From Cupriavidus gilardii (GTDB lineage Bacteria; Pseudomonadota; Gammaproteobacteria; Burkholderiales; Burkholderiaceae), in NCBI RefSeq assembly GCF_013314895.1, contig NZ_JABTYE010000005.1, positions 244,770 through 308,769 of the forward strand: DNA of 64,000 bases, written 5' to 3'. Below, piece by piece: positions 10,015-19,697 of this stretch (positions are counted from its first letter, which is position 1; each line of letters starts with the position of its first letter). The notes under the pieces are model-generated. The model searched no databases, had not been told where the DNA came from, and saw only the letters and a program-made list of their open reading frames with translations. Both the position numbers and the translations under genes were made by a program.

Positions 10015-11119
10015 ATGGAAGCAGAACGCCTCAACGCCATCTCCGGCGCCATCTCCGATCTCCGTTCCCGGACGGAAGATCTACGGGGGTATCTTTGACT
10101 ACGACGTCAAGGTAGGACGTCTGGCCGAAGTCAACGGCGAACTGGAAGACCCCGAGGTCTGGAACAACCCGAAGCGGGCCCAGGATCTCGGCAAGGAAAA
10201 GAAGATGCTCGAAGGCGTGGTCCAGGTACTGGGCAAGCTGACCGAGGATCTGGAAAGCGCGCAGGAGCTCTTCGAGCTGGCGCGTGAAGAAGGCGACGAC
10301 GACACGCTGGTGTCGATCGAAGAGGACGTCAAGGGCTTCGAGGCGGCCGTCGCCGACATGGAGTTCCGCCGCATGTTCTCCGGCCAGCTCGATCAGGCCA
10401 ATGCCTTCATCGATATCCAGGCCGGCGCGGGCGGTACCGAAGCGTGCGACTGGGCCTCGATGCTGCTGCGACAGTACCTGAAGTACTGCGAGCGCAAGGG
10501 CTTCAAGGCCGAGGTGCTGGAAGAGTCCGAGGGCGACGTCGCCGGCATCAAGAGCGCCACGATCAAGGTCGAAGGCGAATACGCGTTCGGCTACCTGCGC
10601 ACCGAGACCGGTGTGCACCGGCTGGTGCGCAAGTCGCCGTTCGATTCGTCGGGCGGCCGGCATACCTCGTTCTCGTCGGTGTTCGTCTATCCGGAGGTCG
10701 ACGACTCGTTCGAGGTCGAGATCAATCCGGCGGACCTGCGCGTCGATACCTATCGCGCCTCGGGCGCGGGCGGCCAGCACATCAACAAGACCGATTCGGC
10801 CGTGCGGATCACGCATATCCCGACCGGCATCGTCGTGCAGTGCCAGAACGACCGCTCGCAGCACCGCAACCGCGCCGAGGCGATGTCGATGCTGAAGTCG
10901 CGCCTGTACGAGCACGAGATGCGCAAGCGCCAGGCCGAGGCCGACAAGCTCGAATCGACCAAGACCGATGTGGGCTGGGGCCACCAGATCCGCTCGTACG
11001 TGCTGGACCAGAGCCGCATCAAGGATCTGCGTACCAACGTCGAAATGTCCAACACGCAGAAGGTGCTGGACGGCGACCTGGACACCTTTATCGAAGCGAG
11101 CCTGAAACAGGGCCTGTAA
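10015..11119 (+). CDS. prfB: Peptide chain release factor 2, with programmed +1 frameshift
   Basis: RF2 recognises UGA and UAA and releases the peptide. The gene is read in two frames: 10015-10095 (27 codons from ATG), then a +1 shift that skips T10096, then 10097-11119. The full product is 367 residues, the normal size. The second frame contains the catalytic GGQ motif ([10 protein letters not shown]) and the RF2-type tripeptide anticodon region around [18 protein letters not shown]. The in-frame TGA at 10096 is the regulatory stop, not a mutation. The gene is upstream of lysS as in enterobacteria, but here an SDR gene lies between them. Confidence 0.96.
10084..10099 (+). promoter_or_regulatory. 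prfB autoregulatory +1 frameshift site
   Basis: CGGGGGTATCTTTGAC contains an internal Shine-Dalgarno-like GGGGG, the slippery CTT and the stop TGA followed by C. This matches the conserved RF2 frameshift signal. Low RF2 slows termination at TGA and favours the shift to GAC, making more RF2. Confidence 0.95.
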
Positions 11120-11235
11120 GCGCAGGACCGAGCGTTGCAGCATCAGGAACCAGCAGGACCGGCGCGCACCGCGCCACCGATCCCGCGGCGCGGCCGTGCC
11201 GCGGGAACCGACCTCTCTCCGCCAGGGCGACATCC

Positions 11236-12006
11236 ATGACCACAGCCGCATCGACTGACGCATCCCATCTGATCATCGTCACCGGCGCCTCGCGCGGCCT
11301 GGGCGCGGCCCTGGTGCGCGCGCTGATGGTGCCGGGCAACCGGCTGGTGTGCGTGGCGCGCAGCCGCAATGCGGAACTGGAGCAGGCGGCGCAGGCCAGC
11401 GGCGTGCCGATCGCCTGGCACCTGCAGGACCTGTCGAAACCGGCGCAGGCGGCAAGCTGGCTGGCGAGCGTACTCGACTCCGTCGATGCCCCGACCAGCG
11501 CCACGCTGGTGCTGAACGCCGGCGTGATCGAACCGATCGCGCCGATCGCCGAGCTGCAGGAGGCCACGCTGGTGCCGCACCTGATGACCAATCTGGTGTC
11601 GCCGATGACGCTGACCGCGGCCTTCCTGGCGCGCACCGAGCGCTTCGGCTGCCCGCGCAAGGTGCTGGCGATTTCGTCCGGCGCCGCACGCCGGCCGATC
11701 GAAGGCTGGAGCGCCTACTGCGCCGGCAAGGCGGGGCTCGACATGTTCGTGCGCTCGGTCAATGCCGAGTACGCGTCGGTACCGGCCGAACGCGGCGTGC
11801 GCGCCGTGGCGCTGGCGCCGGGCGTGGTCGACACCGGCATGCAGGCCGCCATCCGCGAGGCCGACTTCGCCCAGGTCGAGCGGTTCCGCTCGCTGAAGGC
11901 CAACGCGCAGCTGACCAGCCCCGAGGAGGCCGCCGCCCGCATCGCCGCCTACCTGCAGCGCCCGGACTTCGGCAGCACCGAACTCGACGATATCCGCAAT
12001 ACCTGA
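11236..12006 (+). CDS. SDR-family oxidoreductase
   Basis: Short-chain dehydrogenase/reductase of 256 residues. The nucleotide-binding motif TGASRGLG, the NAG motif ([10 protein letters not shown]), the catalytic Ser (AISSGAARR) and the YxxxK motif (YCAGK) are all present. NADP preference is suggested by the basic residues after beta-2 (CVARSRN). The closest-looking characterised relatives are the YueD/benzil reductase type, but the substrate is unknown. It is the middle gene between prfB and lysS, with 116 bp and 41 bp gaps, so it may be co-transcribed with both. Confidence 0.88.
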   Translation: MTTAASTDASHLIIVTGASRGLGAALVRALMVPGNRLVCVARSRNAELEQAAQASGVPIAWHLQDLSKPAQAASWLASVLDSVDAPTSATLVLNAGVIEPIAPIAELQEATLVPHLMTNLVSPMTLTAAFLARTERFGCPRKVLAISSGAARRPIEGWSAYCAGKAGLDMFVRSVNAEYASVPAERGVRAVALAPGVVDTGMQAAIREADFAQVERFRSLKANAQLTSPEEAAARIAAYLQRPDFGSTELDDIRNT

Positions 12007-12047
12007 CTTTCCCGCGCGGCCCCCGTGCCCCGCCCTTTGACGACATC

Positions 12048-13580
12048 ATGACCGAACCCACCCGCGCGCCTGCCGAGCAGGCCCCCGCCGTCGACGAAAA
12101 CAAGATCATTGCCGAACGGCGCGAGAAGCTGCAGGCGCTGCGTCAGCAAGGCGTCGCCTTCCCCAACGACTTCCGCCCGACCCACCAGGCCGCCAGCCTG
12201 CACGAGCAGTACGGCGAAGCCGACCAGGCGACGCTCGAAGCCAATCCCGTCGAGGTCGCCGTAGCCGGCCGCATGATGCTCAAGCGCGTGATGGGCAAGG
12301 CCAGCTTCGCCACGGTGCAGGACGGCAGTGGCCAGATCCAGTTCTACATCACGCGCGACAAGGTCGGCGAAGAGGTCTACGCCAACTTCAAGCACTGGGA
12401 CCTGGGCGACATCATCAGCGCCCGCGGCCTGCTGTTCCGCACCAACAAAGGGGAACTGTCGGTGCAGGTGCAGGAGCTGCGCCTGCTGTCGAAGTCGCTG
12501 CGGCCGCTGCCGGACAAGTTCCACGGCCTGTCGGACCAGGAGATGAAATACCGCCAGCGCTATGTCGACCTGATCGTGTCACCGGAAACGCGCGCAACCT
12601 TCCGTGCGCGCACCGAAGCGATCTCGTCGCTGCGCCGCCATATGGCCGAGGCCGGCTTCATGGAAGTGGAAACGCCGATGCTGCATGCGATTCCCGGCGG
12701 CGCCGCGGCCAAGCCCTTCATCACGCACCACAACGCGCTGGACATGCAGATGTTCCTGCGCATCGCGCCCGAGCTCTATCTGAAGCGGCTGATCGTCGGC
12801 GGCTTCGAGCGCGTGTTCGAGATCAACCGCAATTTCCGCAACGAAGGGGTCAGCCCGCGCCATAACCCCGAGTTCACGATGATGGAGTTCTACGCGGCCT
12901 ATACCGATTACCGGTGGCTGATGGACTTCACCGAAGACCTGATCCGCAAGGCGGCGATCGACGCGCGCGGCAGCGCGACGCTGACCTATCAGGGACGCGA
13001 GCTCGATCTGGGCAAGCCCTTCCACCGGCTGACGATCACGCAGGCGATCCAGAAGTACGCGCCGCAATACACCGACGCGCAGCTGGCCGATGCCGACTTC
13101 CTGCGCACCGAGCTGAAGAAGTTCGGCGTCAACACCAGCGCGCCGCAGTTCCTCAATGCGGGACTTGGCACGCTGCAGCTGGTGTTGTTCGAGGAAACCG
13201 CCGAGAGCCAGCTGTGGGAGCCGACCTTCATCGTCGACTATCCGGTCGAGGTCTCGCCGCTGGCGCGGGCCTCCGATACGGTGCCCGGCATCACCGAGCG
13301 CTTCGAGCTGTTCATCACCGGCCGCGAGATCGCCAACGGCTTCTCGGAACTGAACGACGCCGAAGATCAGGCCGACAGGTTCCGCAAGCAGGTCGAGCAG
13401 AAGGATGCCGGCGACGAGGAGGCGATGTATTTCGACGCCGACTACATCCGCGCGCTGGAATACGGCATGCCCCCGACCGGCGGCTGCGGCATCGGCATCG
13501 ACCGCCTGGTGATGCTGCTGACCGATAGCCCCAACATCCGCGACGTGATTCTGTTCCCGCACCTGCGGCGGGAAGACTGA
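12048..13580 (+). CDS. lysS: Lysyl-tRNA synthetase, class II
   Basis: Charges tRNA-Lys. The 510-residue protein has an N-terminal helical extension, an OB-fold anticodon-binding domain ([23 protein letters not shown]) and the class II catalytic core. Motif 2 is [20 protein letters not shown] and motif 3 is [20 protein letters not shown]. The start is the ATG at 12048; a longer open frame overlaps the SDR gene and is not family-like. A strong terminator follows 22 bp after the stop. Confidence 0.97.
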   Translation: MTEPTRAPAEQAPAVDENKIIAERREKLQALRQQGVAFPNDFRPTHQAASLHEQYGEADQATLEANPVEVAVAGRMMLKRVMGKASFATVQDGSGQIQFYITRDKVGEEVYANFKHWDLGDIISARGLLFRTNKGELSVQVQELRLLSKSLRPLPDKFHGLSDQEMKYRQRYVDLIVSPETRATFRARTEAISSLRRHMAEAGFMEVETPMLHAIPGGAAAKPFITHHNALDMQMFLRIAPELYLKRLIVGGFERVFEINRNFRNEGVSPRHNPEFTMMEFYAAYTDYRWLMDFTEDLIRKAAIDARGSATLTYQGRELDLGKPFHRLTITQAIQKYAPQYTDAQLADADFLRTELKKFGVNTSAPQFLNAGLGTLQLVLFEETAESQLWEPTFIVDYPVEVSPLARASDTVPGITERFELFITGREIANGFSELNDAEDQADRFRKQVEQKDAGDEEAMYFDADYIRALEYGMPPTGGCGIGIDRLVMLLTDSPNIRDVILFPHLRRED

Positions 13581-13602
13581 CGCCACGGCGAGCGATCAAA
13601 CG

Positions 13603-13636
13603 AAAAGCGCGCTTCGATGAAGCGCGCTTTTTTTTG
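13603..13636. terminator. Bidirectional terminator between lysS and iscX
   Basis: The inverted repeat AAAGCGCGCTT-CGATG-AAGCGCGCTTT is flanked by a run of As on the left and eight or more Ts on the right. It can end lysS transcripts on the plus strand and the isc operon on the minus strand, since the two units converge here. Confidence 0.92.
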
Positions 13637-13674
13637 TGGCCGCGAGGTCGGCACGGCCGGGCCAGCCATGAGCT

Positions 13675-13869
13675 TTACTTGGCTTCCTCGATCCACGCGG
13701 CCTGGATCGCCTCGAGAATCTTCTCGCCCGAACGCTCGGGCAGGTCATCGAAACCATCGAGCTCCATCACCCAGCGGCGCAGGTCGGTGAAGCGCACGCC
13801 CAGCGGATCGACATCGGGGTACTTGTCGTACAGCGCTGCCGCGATGTCGTAGGTGTCGGTCCATTTCAT
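13675..13869 (-). CDS. iscX: IscX, Fe-S assembly accessory protein
   Basis: A small acidic protein of 64 residues that binds IscS and iron and modulates cluster assembly on IscU. The sequence MKWTDTYDIAAALYDKYPDVDP and the block FTDLRRWVMELDGFDD are characteristic of the family, and the length is exact. It is the last gene of the isc operon, 37 bp after fdx. Confidence 0.95.
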   Translation of the reverse strand: MKWTDTYDIAAALYDKYPDVDPLGVRFTDLRRWVMELDGFDDLPERSGEKILEAIQAAWIEEAK

Positions 13870-13906
13870 CAGGGTTCTCCAGCTTCTTCTTCGTTCGCGG
13901 GCAGCC

Positions 13907-14245
13907 TCAGTGGCCTTCCTTGGCGTGATTGATCGTGTATTTGGGAATCTCGATGGTCAGGTCTTCGTCGGCGACGATGGCCTGGCAGGACAGCCGGGAA
14001 TTGGGCTCGAGGCCCCAGGCCTTGTCGAGCAGGTCTTCCTCTTTCTCTTCGGCTTCGTTCAGCGAATTGAAGCCCTCGCGCACCACCACATGGCAGGTGG
14101 TGCAGGCGCACGACTTCTCGCAGGCGTGCTCGATCTCGATGTCATGTTCGAGCAGCACGTCGCAGATGCTGGTGCCCTTCTTCGCTTCGATGACGGCGCC
14201 TTCGGGGCAGTATTCGGCGTGGGGCAATACGACAATCTGTGGCAT
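13907..14245 (-). CDS. fdx: Isc-type [2Fe-2S] ferredoxin
   Basis: Adrenodoxin-like ferredoxin of 112 residues that supplies electrons for cluster assembly on IscU. The cluster ligands lie in ACEKSCACTTCH and a later Cys in RLSCQAIVADEDL. The acidic stretch NEAEEKEEDLLDKAWGLE is typical of the Isc ferredoxin. It lies between hscA and iscX in the isc operon. Confidence 0.95.
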   Translation of the reverse strand: MPQIVVLPHAEYCPEGAVIEAKKGTSICDVLLEHDIEIEHACEKSCACTTCHVVVREGFNSLNEAEEKEEDLLDKAWGLEPNSRLSCQAIVADEDLTIEIPKYTINHAKEGH

Positions 14246-14298
14246 AGGGGGTCCTGAATGGGGGTGGCGGGCTTGCGGGTTCCTGCAGCGGGATGCCT

Positions 14299-16164
14299 TC
14301 AGCCGAGTTCCTGCACCTTGCGGCCGGCCAGCGCTTGCTTGATCGAACGGTCCATGCGCCGGGCGGCGAACTCGTCGGTGCCGCGCGACAGCGTTTCGAT
14401 CGCCGCCTTGATGGCCAGATGGTCGTCGGCGGCGGCGGTGTCGCGCACGCGGGTCATCAATGCCTCGATCTCGGCGCGCTCGTCGTCCGACAGCAGATCG
14501 CCGTCGACCTGCAGCGCGCTGCGGGTGGCTTCGAGCAGCCGCTCCGCCTCGACACGCTCCTCGGCCAGCGCGCGGCTCTTCATGTCGTGCTCGGCCTCGC
14601 GGAAGCTGTCCTGCAGCATCCGTGCGATATCGTCGTCGGCCAGCCCGTACGACGGCTTGACCGTGATGGCCGCTTCGACGCCGGAATGCAGTTCGCGCGC
14701 GGAGACCGACAGCAGGCCGTCCGCGTCGACCTGATAGGTCACGCGGATGCGCGCGGCCCCGGCCACCATCGGCGGAATGCCGCGCAGCTCGAAACGCGCC
14801 AGCGAGCGGCAGTCGCTGGCCAACTCGCGTTCGCCCTGCAGCACGTGGATCGCCATCGCGGTCTGGCCATCCTTGAAGGTGGTGAACTCCTGCGCGCGCG
14901 CGACCGGAATCGTGCTGTTGCGGGGGATGATCTTCTCGACCAGGCCGCCCATCGTTTCGACGCCCAGCGACAGCGGAATCACGTCGAGCAGCAGCCAGTC
15001 GTCGCCGGGGGCATGGTTGCCGGCCAGCAGATTGGCCTGCATTGCCGCGCCCAGCGCGACCACCTTGTCCGGATCGAGATTGGTCAGCGGCGGCTGGCCG
15101 AAGAATTCCGCGACCGCCTTGCGGATCGACGGCATGCGCGTGGCGCCGCCGACGAGCACCACGCCTTTGACCTCGTCGGCCGCCACGCCGGCATCGCGCA
15201 GGGCCTTGCGCACCGGCGCCAGGGTCTTCTGCACCAGATGCGCGGTCATCTCGCGGAACTGCTCGGCGCTCAGCGGCAGGTGGACGATCTCGCCGGTAGT
15301 CAGCACTGCGTCGATCACCGTGCTCTCGGCTTCCGACAGCGCTTCCTTGGCGGCGCGCGCACGCACCATCAGCAGGCGGGTGTCCTCGGCGGACAGCGGC
15401 TGCAGCCCGGCCTGCTCGACGATCCAGCAGACCAGGCGCTGGTCGAAGTCGTCGCCGCCCAGCGCGGAATCGCCGCCGGTCGCCATCACCTCGAAGACAC
15501 CCTTGGTCAGCTTCAGCACCGAGATATCGAAGGTGCCGCCGCCCAGGTCGTAGACCGCGTAGATGCCTTCCGAGGCGTTGTCGAGTCCGTAAGCGATCGC
15601 CGCCGCGGTCGGCTCGTTCAACAGGCGCAGCACTTCGAGGCCGGCCAGACGCGCCGCGTCCTTGGTCGCCTGACGCTGCGCGTCGTCGAAATAGGCCGGC
15701 ACCGTGATCACCGCGCCCACCAGATCGTCGCCCAGCGCATCCTCGGCGCGCTGGCGCAGCGTGGCGAGAATCTCCGCGGACACCTCGACCGGGCTCTTGA
15801 TGCCGGCCACGGTCTTGATCTGCAGCATGCCCGGCGCGTCGACGAAGTCGTAGGGGCTGTGTTCGATATGGGCGACGTCATGCAAGCCGCGGCCCATGAA
15901 GCGCTTGACCGAAACGATGGTGTTCTTGGGGTCGCGCACCGCCTCTTCCTGGGCGCGATAGCCGATCTGCGCGGTCTTGTTCGGCAGATAGCGCACCACC
16001 GACGGCAGCAGCGTGCGGCCGCTCTCGTCGGCCAGCACCTCGGGAATGCTGTTGCGAACGGCCGCCACCAGCGAATTGGTGGTGCCGAGGTCGATACCGA
16101 CCGCAAGCCGTCGCTGGTGGGGCGCCGGCGACATGCCGGGTTCGGAAATCTGAAGCAGTGCCAT
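14299..16164 (-). CDS. hscA: HscA, Hsp70-type chaperone for Fe-S transfer
   Basis: Specialised Hsp70 that, with HscB, drives release of the cluster from IscU by ATP hydrolysis. It binds the LPPVK loop of IscU, which is present in the IscU of this operon. The 621 residues contain [12 protein letters not shown] (phosphate 1), [13 protein letters not shown] (phosphate 2) and [13 protein letters not shown], then a substrate-binding domain. The start is the ATG at 16164 ([10 protein letters not shown]), matching the conserved N-terminus of HscA; an upstream in-frame ATG at 16266 gives non-homologous residues. Confidence 0.97.
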   Translation of the reverse strand: MALLQISEPGMSPAPHQRRLAVGIDLGTTNSLVAAVRNSIPEVLADESGRTLLPSVVRYLPNKTAQIGYRAQEEAVRDPKNTIVSVKRFMGRGLHDVAHIEHSPYDFVDAPGMLQIKTVAGIKSPVEVSAEILATLRQRAEDALGDDLVGAVITVPAYFDDAQRQATKDAARLAGLEVLRLLNEPTAAAIAYGLDNASEGIYAVYDLGGGTFDISVLKLTKGVFEVMATGGDSALGGDDFDQRLVCWIVEQAGLQPLSAEDTRLLMVRARAAKEALSEAESTVIDAVLTTGEIVHLPLSAEQFREMTAHLVQKTLAPVRKALRDAGVAADEVKGVVLVGGATRMPSIRKAVAEFFGQPPLTNLDPDKVVALGAAMQANLLAGNHAPGDDWLLLDVIPLSLGVETMGGLVEKIIPRNSTIPVARAQEFTTFKDGQTAMAIHVLQGERELASDCRSLARFELRGIPPMVAGAARIRVTYQVDADGLLSVSARELHSGVEAAITVKPSYGLADDDIARMLQDSFREAEHDMKSRALAEERVEAERLLEATRSALQVDGDLLSDDERAEIEALMTRVRDTAAADDHLAIKAAIETLSRGTDEFAARRMDRSIKQALAGRKVQELG

Positions 16165-16299
16165 GGTCAATGTTCTGTTGTCGGGTGGGCCGGAGCGCTC
16201 GTCGCGCGATGGTTGCGCATGGTCGCAAAATGCGCCGCTGGAACACCCGCTTTGCCGGGGCGCCATTGTGTCATGGCCCCCGCGATGGTGCCCGCCGCG

Positions 16300-16818
16300 C
16301 TAGCTTTCGAGGCGGTCGATCGCCTCGCTGGCGTCGTGCTCGATCTTCTCCACGAACATCAGCTGGCGCGCCGCGGCCGCCGCGGCCTCGTCGTCGCCGG
16401 CATCGAGCAGGTCGCCGAGCGCGGCCTGGCGTTCGCGCTTTTCCTGCCGCAGCGATTGCAGCAGCGCGTCGAGCGCCGCGGCGTCGCGCTGCTGTGCCGC
16501 CTCCTGCAGCGCCTCGCGCCATTCCATCTGCTGCATCAGGAAAGCCGGCGCCATCGCCGTATTGTTCTCGGCCTGGATATCGATGCCGCGCAGCGACAGC
16601 AGATAGATCGCCCGCTTGAGCGGCTGGCGCAAGGTCCGATACGCCTCGTTGGCATGCGCGGCCCATTGCATCGCGACGCGGCGCTCGGCGTCGCCGGCAT
16701 GGGCGAAGCGATCGGGATGCGCCTGCGATTGCACCGTGCGGTAGGCGGCGTCGAGCGCGGCCTCGTCGACGGTGAAGCGGGCCGGCAGCCCGAACAGCGC
16801 GAAGTAATCGTCTTTCAA
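16300..16818 (-). CDS. hscB: HscB, J-type co-chaperone of HscA
   Basis: A 172-residue co-chaperone with an N-terminal J domain (HPD motif at residues 34-36, in QAHPDRFAH) and a C-terminal helical IscU-binding domain. The start is TTG at 16818, giving [16 protein letters not shown] lies five bases upstream in GCAGGACTACC and no nearby ATG fits. The gene is followed by hscA and separated from iscA by 111 bp holding a hairpin. Confidence 0.93.
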   Translation of the reverse strand: MKDDYFALFGLPARFTVDEAALDAAYRTVQSQAHPDRFAHAGDAERRVAMQWAAHANEAYRTLRQPLKRAIYLLSLRGIDIQAENNTAMAPAFLMQQMEWREALQEAAQQRDAAALDALLQSLRQEKRERQAALGDLLDAGDDEAAAAAARQLMFVEKIEHDASEAIDRLES

Positions 16819-16887
16819 GGTAGTCCTGCTGGAAGGCTATGGCGAAGAAGGCGGCGGCGCTGCGATGCGTCGCCGCCCTGCCCGGCT

Positions 16888-16907
16888 CTCTCCCGTCGTC
16901 GGGAGAG
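16888..16907. repeat. REP-like hairpin inside the isc operon
   Basis: CTCTCCCG-TCGT-CGGGAGAG is a perfect 8-bp palindrome between iscA and hscB with no T-run. It resembles two other CTCTCCC/GGGAGAG hairpins at the IS insertion site. As RNA it could protect the 3' end of an iscRSUA segment from degradation, which would uncouple it from hscBA. Confidence 0.7.
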
Positions 16908-16929
16908 GAAAACGCTCAGGCCGCCGGCC

Positions 16930-17250
16930 TTACACGCGGAACGATTCGCCGCACCCGCACTCGTCCTTGACGTTCGGGTTGTTGAAGCGGAAGCCTTCGT
17001 TCAACCCCTCGCGAGCGAAGTCGAGCTCGGTGCCGTCGATATAGGGCAGGCTCTTGGGATCGACCACCACCTTGACGCCGTGCGACTCGAACACCTGGTC
17101 TTCCGGATGCAGCTCGTCGACATACTCGAGCTTGTACGCCAGGCCGGAACAGCCGGTCGTCTTGACGCCGAGCCGCAGGCCGATGCCCTTGCCCCGGCGG
17201 TCCAGATAGCGCGAAACGTGCTTCGCGGCTTTTTCGGTCAATGTGATCAT
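16930..17250 (-). CDS. iscA: IscA, A-type Fe-S carrier
   Basis: A 106-residue A-type carrier that delivers iron or Fe-S clusters to apoproteins. The three conserved cysteines are C34 (TTGCSGLAY), C98 and C100 (ECGCGESF). The start is the ATG at 17250, 23 bp after the iscU stop. The longer open frame reaching into iscU is a read-through frame and was not used. Confidence 0.96.
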   Translation of the reverse strand: MITLTEKAAKHVSRYLDRRGKGIGLRLGVKTTGCSGLAYKLEYVDELHPEDQVFESHGVKVVVDPKSLPYIDGTELDFAREGLNEGFRFNNPNVKDECGCGESFRV

Positions 17251-17273
17251 CGCTACCACTTCCCTTCGATCGC

Positions 17274-17678
17274 TCAGGCGGCCTGTTGCGTCTGGGCGCC
17301 CGCGTGCTTCTTCTTGTAGTCCTCGACTGCGGCCTTGATCGCGTCTTCGGCCAGGATCGAGCAGTGAATCTTCACCGGCGGCAGCGCCAGTTCCTCGGCG
17401 ATCTGGGTGTTCTTGATCTCCAGCGCCTGGTCGACGGTCTTGCCCTTGACCCACTCGGTCACCAGCGACGACGAGGCGATCGCCGAGCCGCAACCGTAGG
17501 TCTTGAACTTGGCGTCCTCGATCACGCCTTGCTCGTTGACCTTGATCTGCAGCTTCATCACGTCGCCGCAGGCGGGCGCACCGACCATGCCGGTACCGAC
17601 GGCCTCGTCGTTCTTGTCGAACGAGCCGACATTGCGGGGGTTTTCGTAGTGGTCGAGTACCTTGTTGCTGTAGGACAT
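17274..17678 (-). CDS. iscU: IscU, Fe-S cluster scaffold
   Basis: Scaffold on which clusters form from IscS-derived sulfur. The 134 residues carry the ligand cysteines C37 (GAPACGDVM), C63 ([11 protein letters not shown]) and C106 ([11 protein letters not shown]). They also carry the HscA recognition loop LPPVK just before C106. The C-terminus has a short Lys/Ala/Gln tail. All functional residues are in place. Confidence 0.97.
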   Translation of the reverse strand: MSYSNKVLDHYENPRNVGSFDKNDEAVGTGMVGAPACGDVMKLQIKVNEQGVIEDAKFKTYGCGSAIASSSLVTEWVKGKTVDQALEIKNTQIAEELALPPVKIHCSILAEDAIKAAVEDYKKKHAGAQTQQAA

Positions 17679-17725
17679 TTGGCTACCTCTGTGACGTAAC
17701 TTTTATGGGGTCGGAAGGCCAGCGT

Positions 17726-18943
17726 TCAATGCGCCGCCCATTGAATCGAATTCAGGTCCACGCCGTCCTTGTACATCTCCCACAGCGGGGACAGGTCGCG
17801 CAGCTTGCCGATCTTGCTCTTCAACAGTTCGACCGTGTAATCGATCTCCTGTTCGGTGGTGAAGCGACCGACGGTGAAGCGGATCGAGCTGTGGGCCAGC
17901 TCGTCGTTGCGGCCCAGCGCGCGCAGCACGTAGGACGGCTCCAGCGAGGCCGAGGTGCAGGCCGAGCCCGACGACACCGCGACATCCTTGATCGCCATGA
18001 TCAGCGACTCGCCTTCGACGAAGTTGAAGCTGACGTTCAGGTTGTGCGGCACGCGGCGCTCGAAATCGCCGTTCAGATAGACCTCTTCCATGCCCGACAG
18101 GCCGTTCCACAGGCGGTCGCGCAGCATGCGGATGCGCTCGTTCTCGGTCGCCATTTCCTCGCGGGCGATGCGGAAGGCTTCACCCATGCCGACGATCTGG
18201 TGCGTGGCCAGCGTGCCCGAACGCATGCCGCGCTCGTGGCCGCCGCCGTGCATCTGCGCTTCGATGCGCACGCGCGGCTTGCGGCGGACGTACAGCGCGC
18301 CGATGCCCTTCGGGCCATAGGTCTTGTGGGCGGAGAACGACATCAGGTCGACCTTCAGCTTCGACAGATCGATCTCGACCTTGCCGGTGGCCTGGGCGGC
18401 GTCGCAGTGGAAGATGATGCCCTTCTCGCGGCAGATCTCGCCGATCTGCTCGATGTCCTGGATCACGCCGATCTCGTTGTTGACCAGCATCACCGAAACC
18501 AGGATGGTGTCCGGGCGCAGCGCCTGCTTGAACACCTCGATGTCGATCAGGCCGTTTTCCTGCACGTCCAGATAGGTCACCTCGAAACCCTGGCGTTCCA
18601 GCTCGCGCGTGGTGTCGAGTACCGCCTTGTGCTCGGTCTTGACCGTGATGATGTGCTTGCCCTTGCCCGAATAGAAATTGGCCGCGCCCTTGATCGCGAG
18701 GTTGTCGGACTCGGTTGCGCCCGAGGTCCAGACGATCTCGCGCGGATCGGCGCCGACCAGCGCGGCGACCTGTTCGCGCGCTTCCTCGACGGCCTTCTCG
18801 GCTTGCCAGCCATACGCGTGGCTGCGCGACGCGGGATTGCCGAACTGCTCGCGCAGATACGGAATCATCTTGTCCGCCACGCGCGGGTCCACCGGCGTGG
18901 TGGCCGAATAATCCATGTAGATCGGGAAATGTGGGGTGCTCAT
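17726..18943 (-). CDS. iscS: IscS, cysteine desulfurase
   Basis: PLP enzyme that takes sulfur from cysteine for Fe-S clusters and thio-modifications. The 405-residue protein has the N-terminal [13 protein letters not shown], the PLP lysine in [18 protein letters not shown], and the mobile-loop catalytic cysteine in [21 protein letters not shown]. The start is taken as the ATG at 18943 ([11 protein letters not shown]). A GTG three codons upstream (18952) is an alternative and is closer to the AAGG of AAGGCAGTG. It lies 64 bp after iscR. Confidence 0.96.
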   Translation of the reverse strand: MSTPHFPIYMDYSATTPVDPRVADKMIPYLREQFGNPASRSHAYGWQAEKAVEEAREQVAALVGADPREIVWTSGATESDNLAIKGAANFYSGKGKHIITVKTEHKAVLDTTRELERQGFEVTYLDVQENGLIDIEVFKQALRPDTILVSVMLVNNEIGVIQDIEQIGEICREKGIIFHCDAAQATGKVEIDLSKLKVDLMSFSAHKTYGPKGIGALYVRRKPRVRIEAQMHGGGHERGMRSGTLATHQIVGMGEAFRIAREEMATENERIRMLRDRLWNGLSGMEEVYLNGDFERRVPHNLNVSFNFVEGESLIMAIKDVAVSSGSACTSASLEPSYVLRALGRNDELAHSSIRFTVGRFTTEQEIDYTVELLKSKIGKLRDLSPLWEMYKDGVDLNSIQWAAH

Positions 18944-19007
18944 CGTTGTCACTGCCTTGTTTTGACTGCCGGGTGGGACACTGTACGTCGCCTGGCTGCT
19001 GTCCCGA

Positions 19008-19574
19008 TCAGGACTGCGCCAGGCTGAAAACCGAATTCACCATCTTGGGCCGGGCGGGCTTGTCCGCCTTTTCCGCCGCGCCGGCTTGCGGCCGGGCCGC
19101 CGGTGCCGGCTGGCGGGCGCTGCCGTCCTCGCGCATGTCGCGCAGCACGCCGGGCTGGCGGGCGCGCTGCTGGTCGACCAGATCCTTCAGCGAGACCGAG
19201 TCCAGATACTCGACCATCTTCTGGTTCAGGGTCGCCCACAGTTCGTGGGTCATGCAGCGGCCGGTATTCTCGTCGCCATTGCAATTGCCCTTGCCGCCGC
19301 ACTGGGTGGCATCGAGCGGTTCATCCACCGCGATGATGATGTCGGCCACCGTCACGTCCTCGGACTTGCGCGCCAGGCTGTAGCCGCCGCCCGGGCCGCG
19401 CACGCTCTCGACGATCTGATGCCGGCGCAGCTTGGCGAACAACTGTTCCAGGTAGGACAGCGAGATCTTCTGGCGCTGGCTGATGCCGGCCAGCGTCACC
19501 GGACCCTGGTCCTGGCGCATGGCCAGGTCGATCATGGCGGTCACCGCGAAGCGGCCTTTGGTCGTCAATCTCAT
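19008..19574 (-). CDS. iscR: IscR, Rrf2-family Fe-S-sensing repressor
   Basis: A [2Fe-2S] regulator that represses the isc operon when clusters are plentiful. The 188 residues contain the winged helix ([18 protein letters not shown], then [30 protein letters not shown]) and the cluster ligands [16 protein letters not shown], with the His ligand in MTHELW. The Cys spacing is C-x5-C-x8-C, three residues longer in the second gap than the C-x5-C-x5-C of E. coli IscR. A Pro/Ala/Lys-rich C-terminal tail of about 45 residues follows the regulatory domain. It is the first gene of the operon and is preceded by two IscR-type operators. Confidence 0.96.
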   Translation of the reverse strand: MRLTTKGRFAVTAMIDLAMRQDQGPVTLAGISQRQKISLSYLEQLFAKLRRHQIVESVRGPGGGYSLARKSEDVTVADIIIAVDEPLDATQCGGKGNCNGDENTGRCMTHELWATLNQKMVEYLDSVSLKDLVDQQRARQPGVLRDMREDGSARQPAPAARPQAGAAEKADKPARPKMVNSVFSLAQS

Positions 19575-19587
19575 GATTGCGGGGGTA

Positions 19588-19640
19588 ATACCTGATGAAT
19601 TTCGTCAAGTATAAATTTCCCGACTAAATCAGTCAACTAC
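19588..19640 (-). promoter_or_regulatory. isc operon promoter with two type-1 IscR boxes
   Basis: Read on the minus strand there is a sigma-70 promoter, TTGACT (19636-19631), a 17-bp spacer and TATACT (19613-19608). It points at iscR. Two 25-bp sites match the type-1 IscR consensus ATASYYGACTRWWWYAGTCRRSTAT. Positions 19588-19612 match at 22 of 25. Positions 19616-19640 match throughout the core CCCGACTAAATCAGTCAACTA. One covers the -10/start region and the other the -35/spacer, so holo-IscR should block polymerase directly. Confidence 0.88.
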
Positions 19641-19697
19641 CCCATGTCACTTTGACGCCAGATGATGCAGTGACGGCGACGTCATCCAGCCGCCCGC

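Noticed and set aside
14293..17319. Open frame of about 1000 codons antisense to hscA, hscB and iscA
   Set aside because: The minus strand carries clear isc genes. The product is compositionally biased and lacks any recognisable domain.
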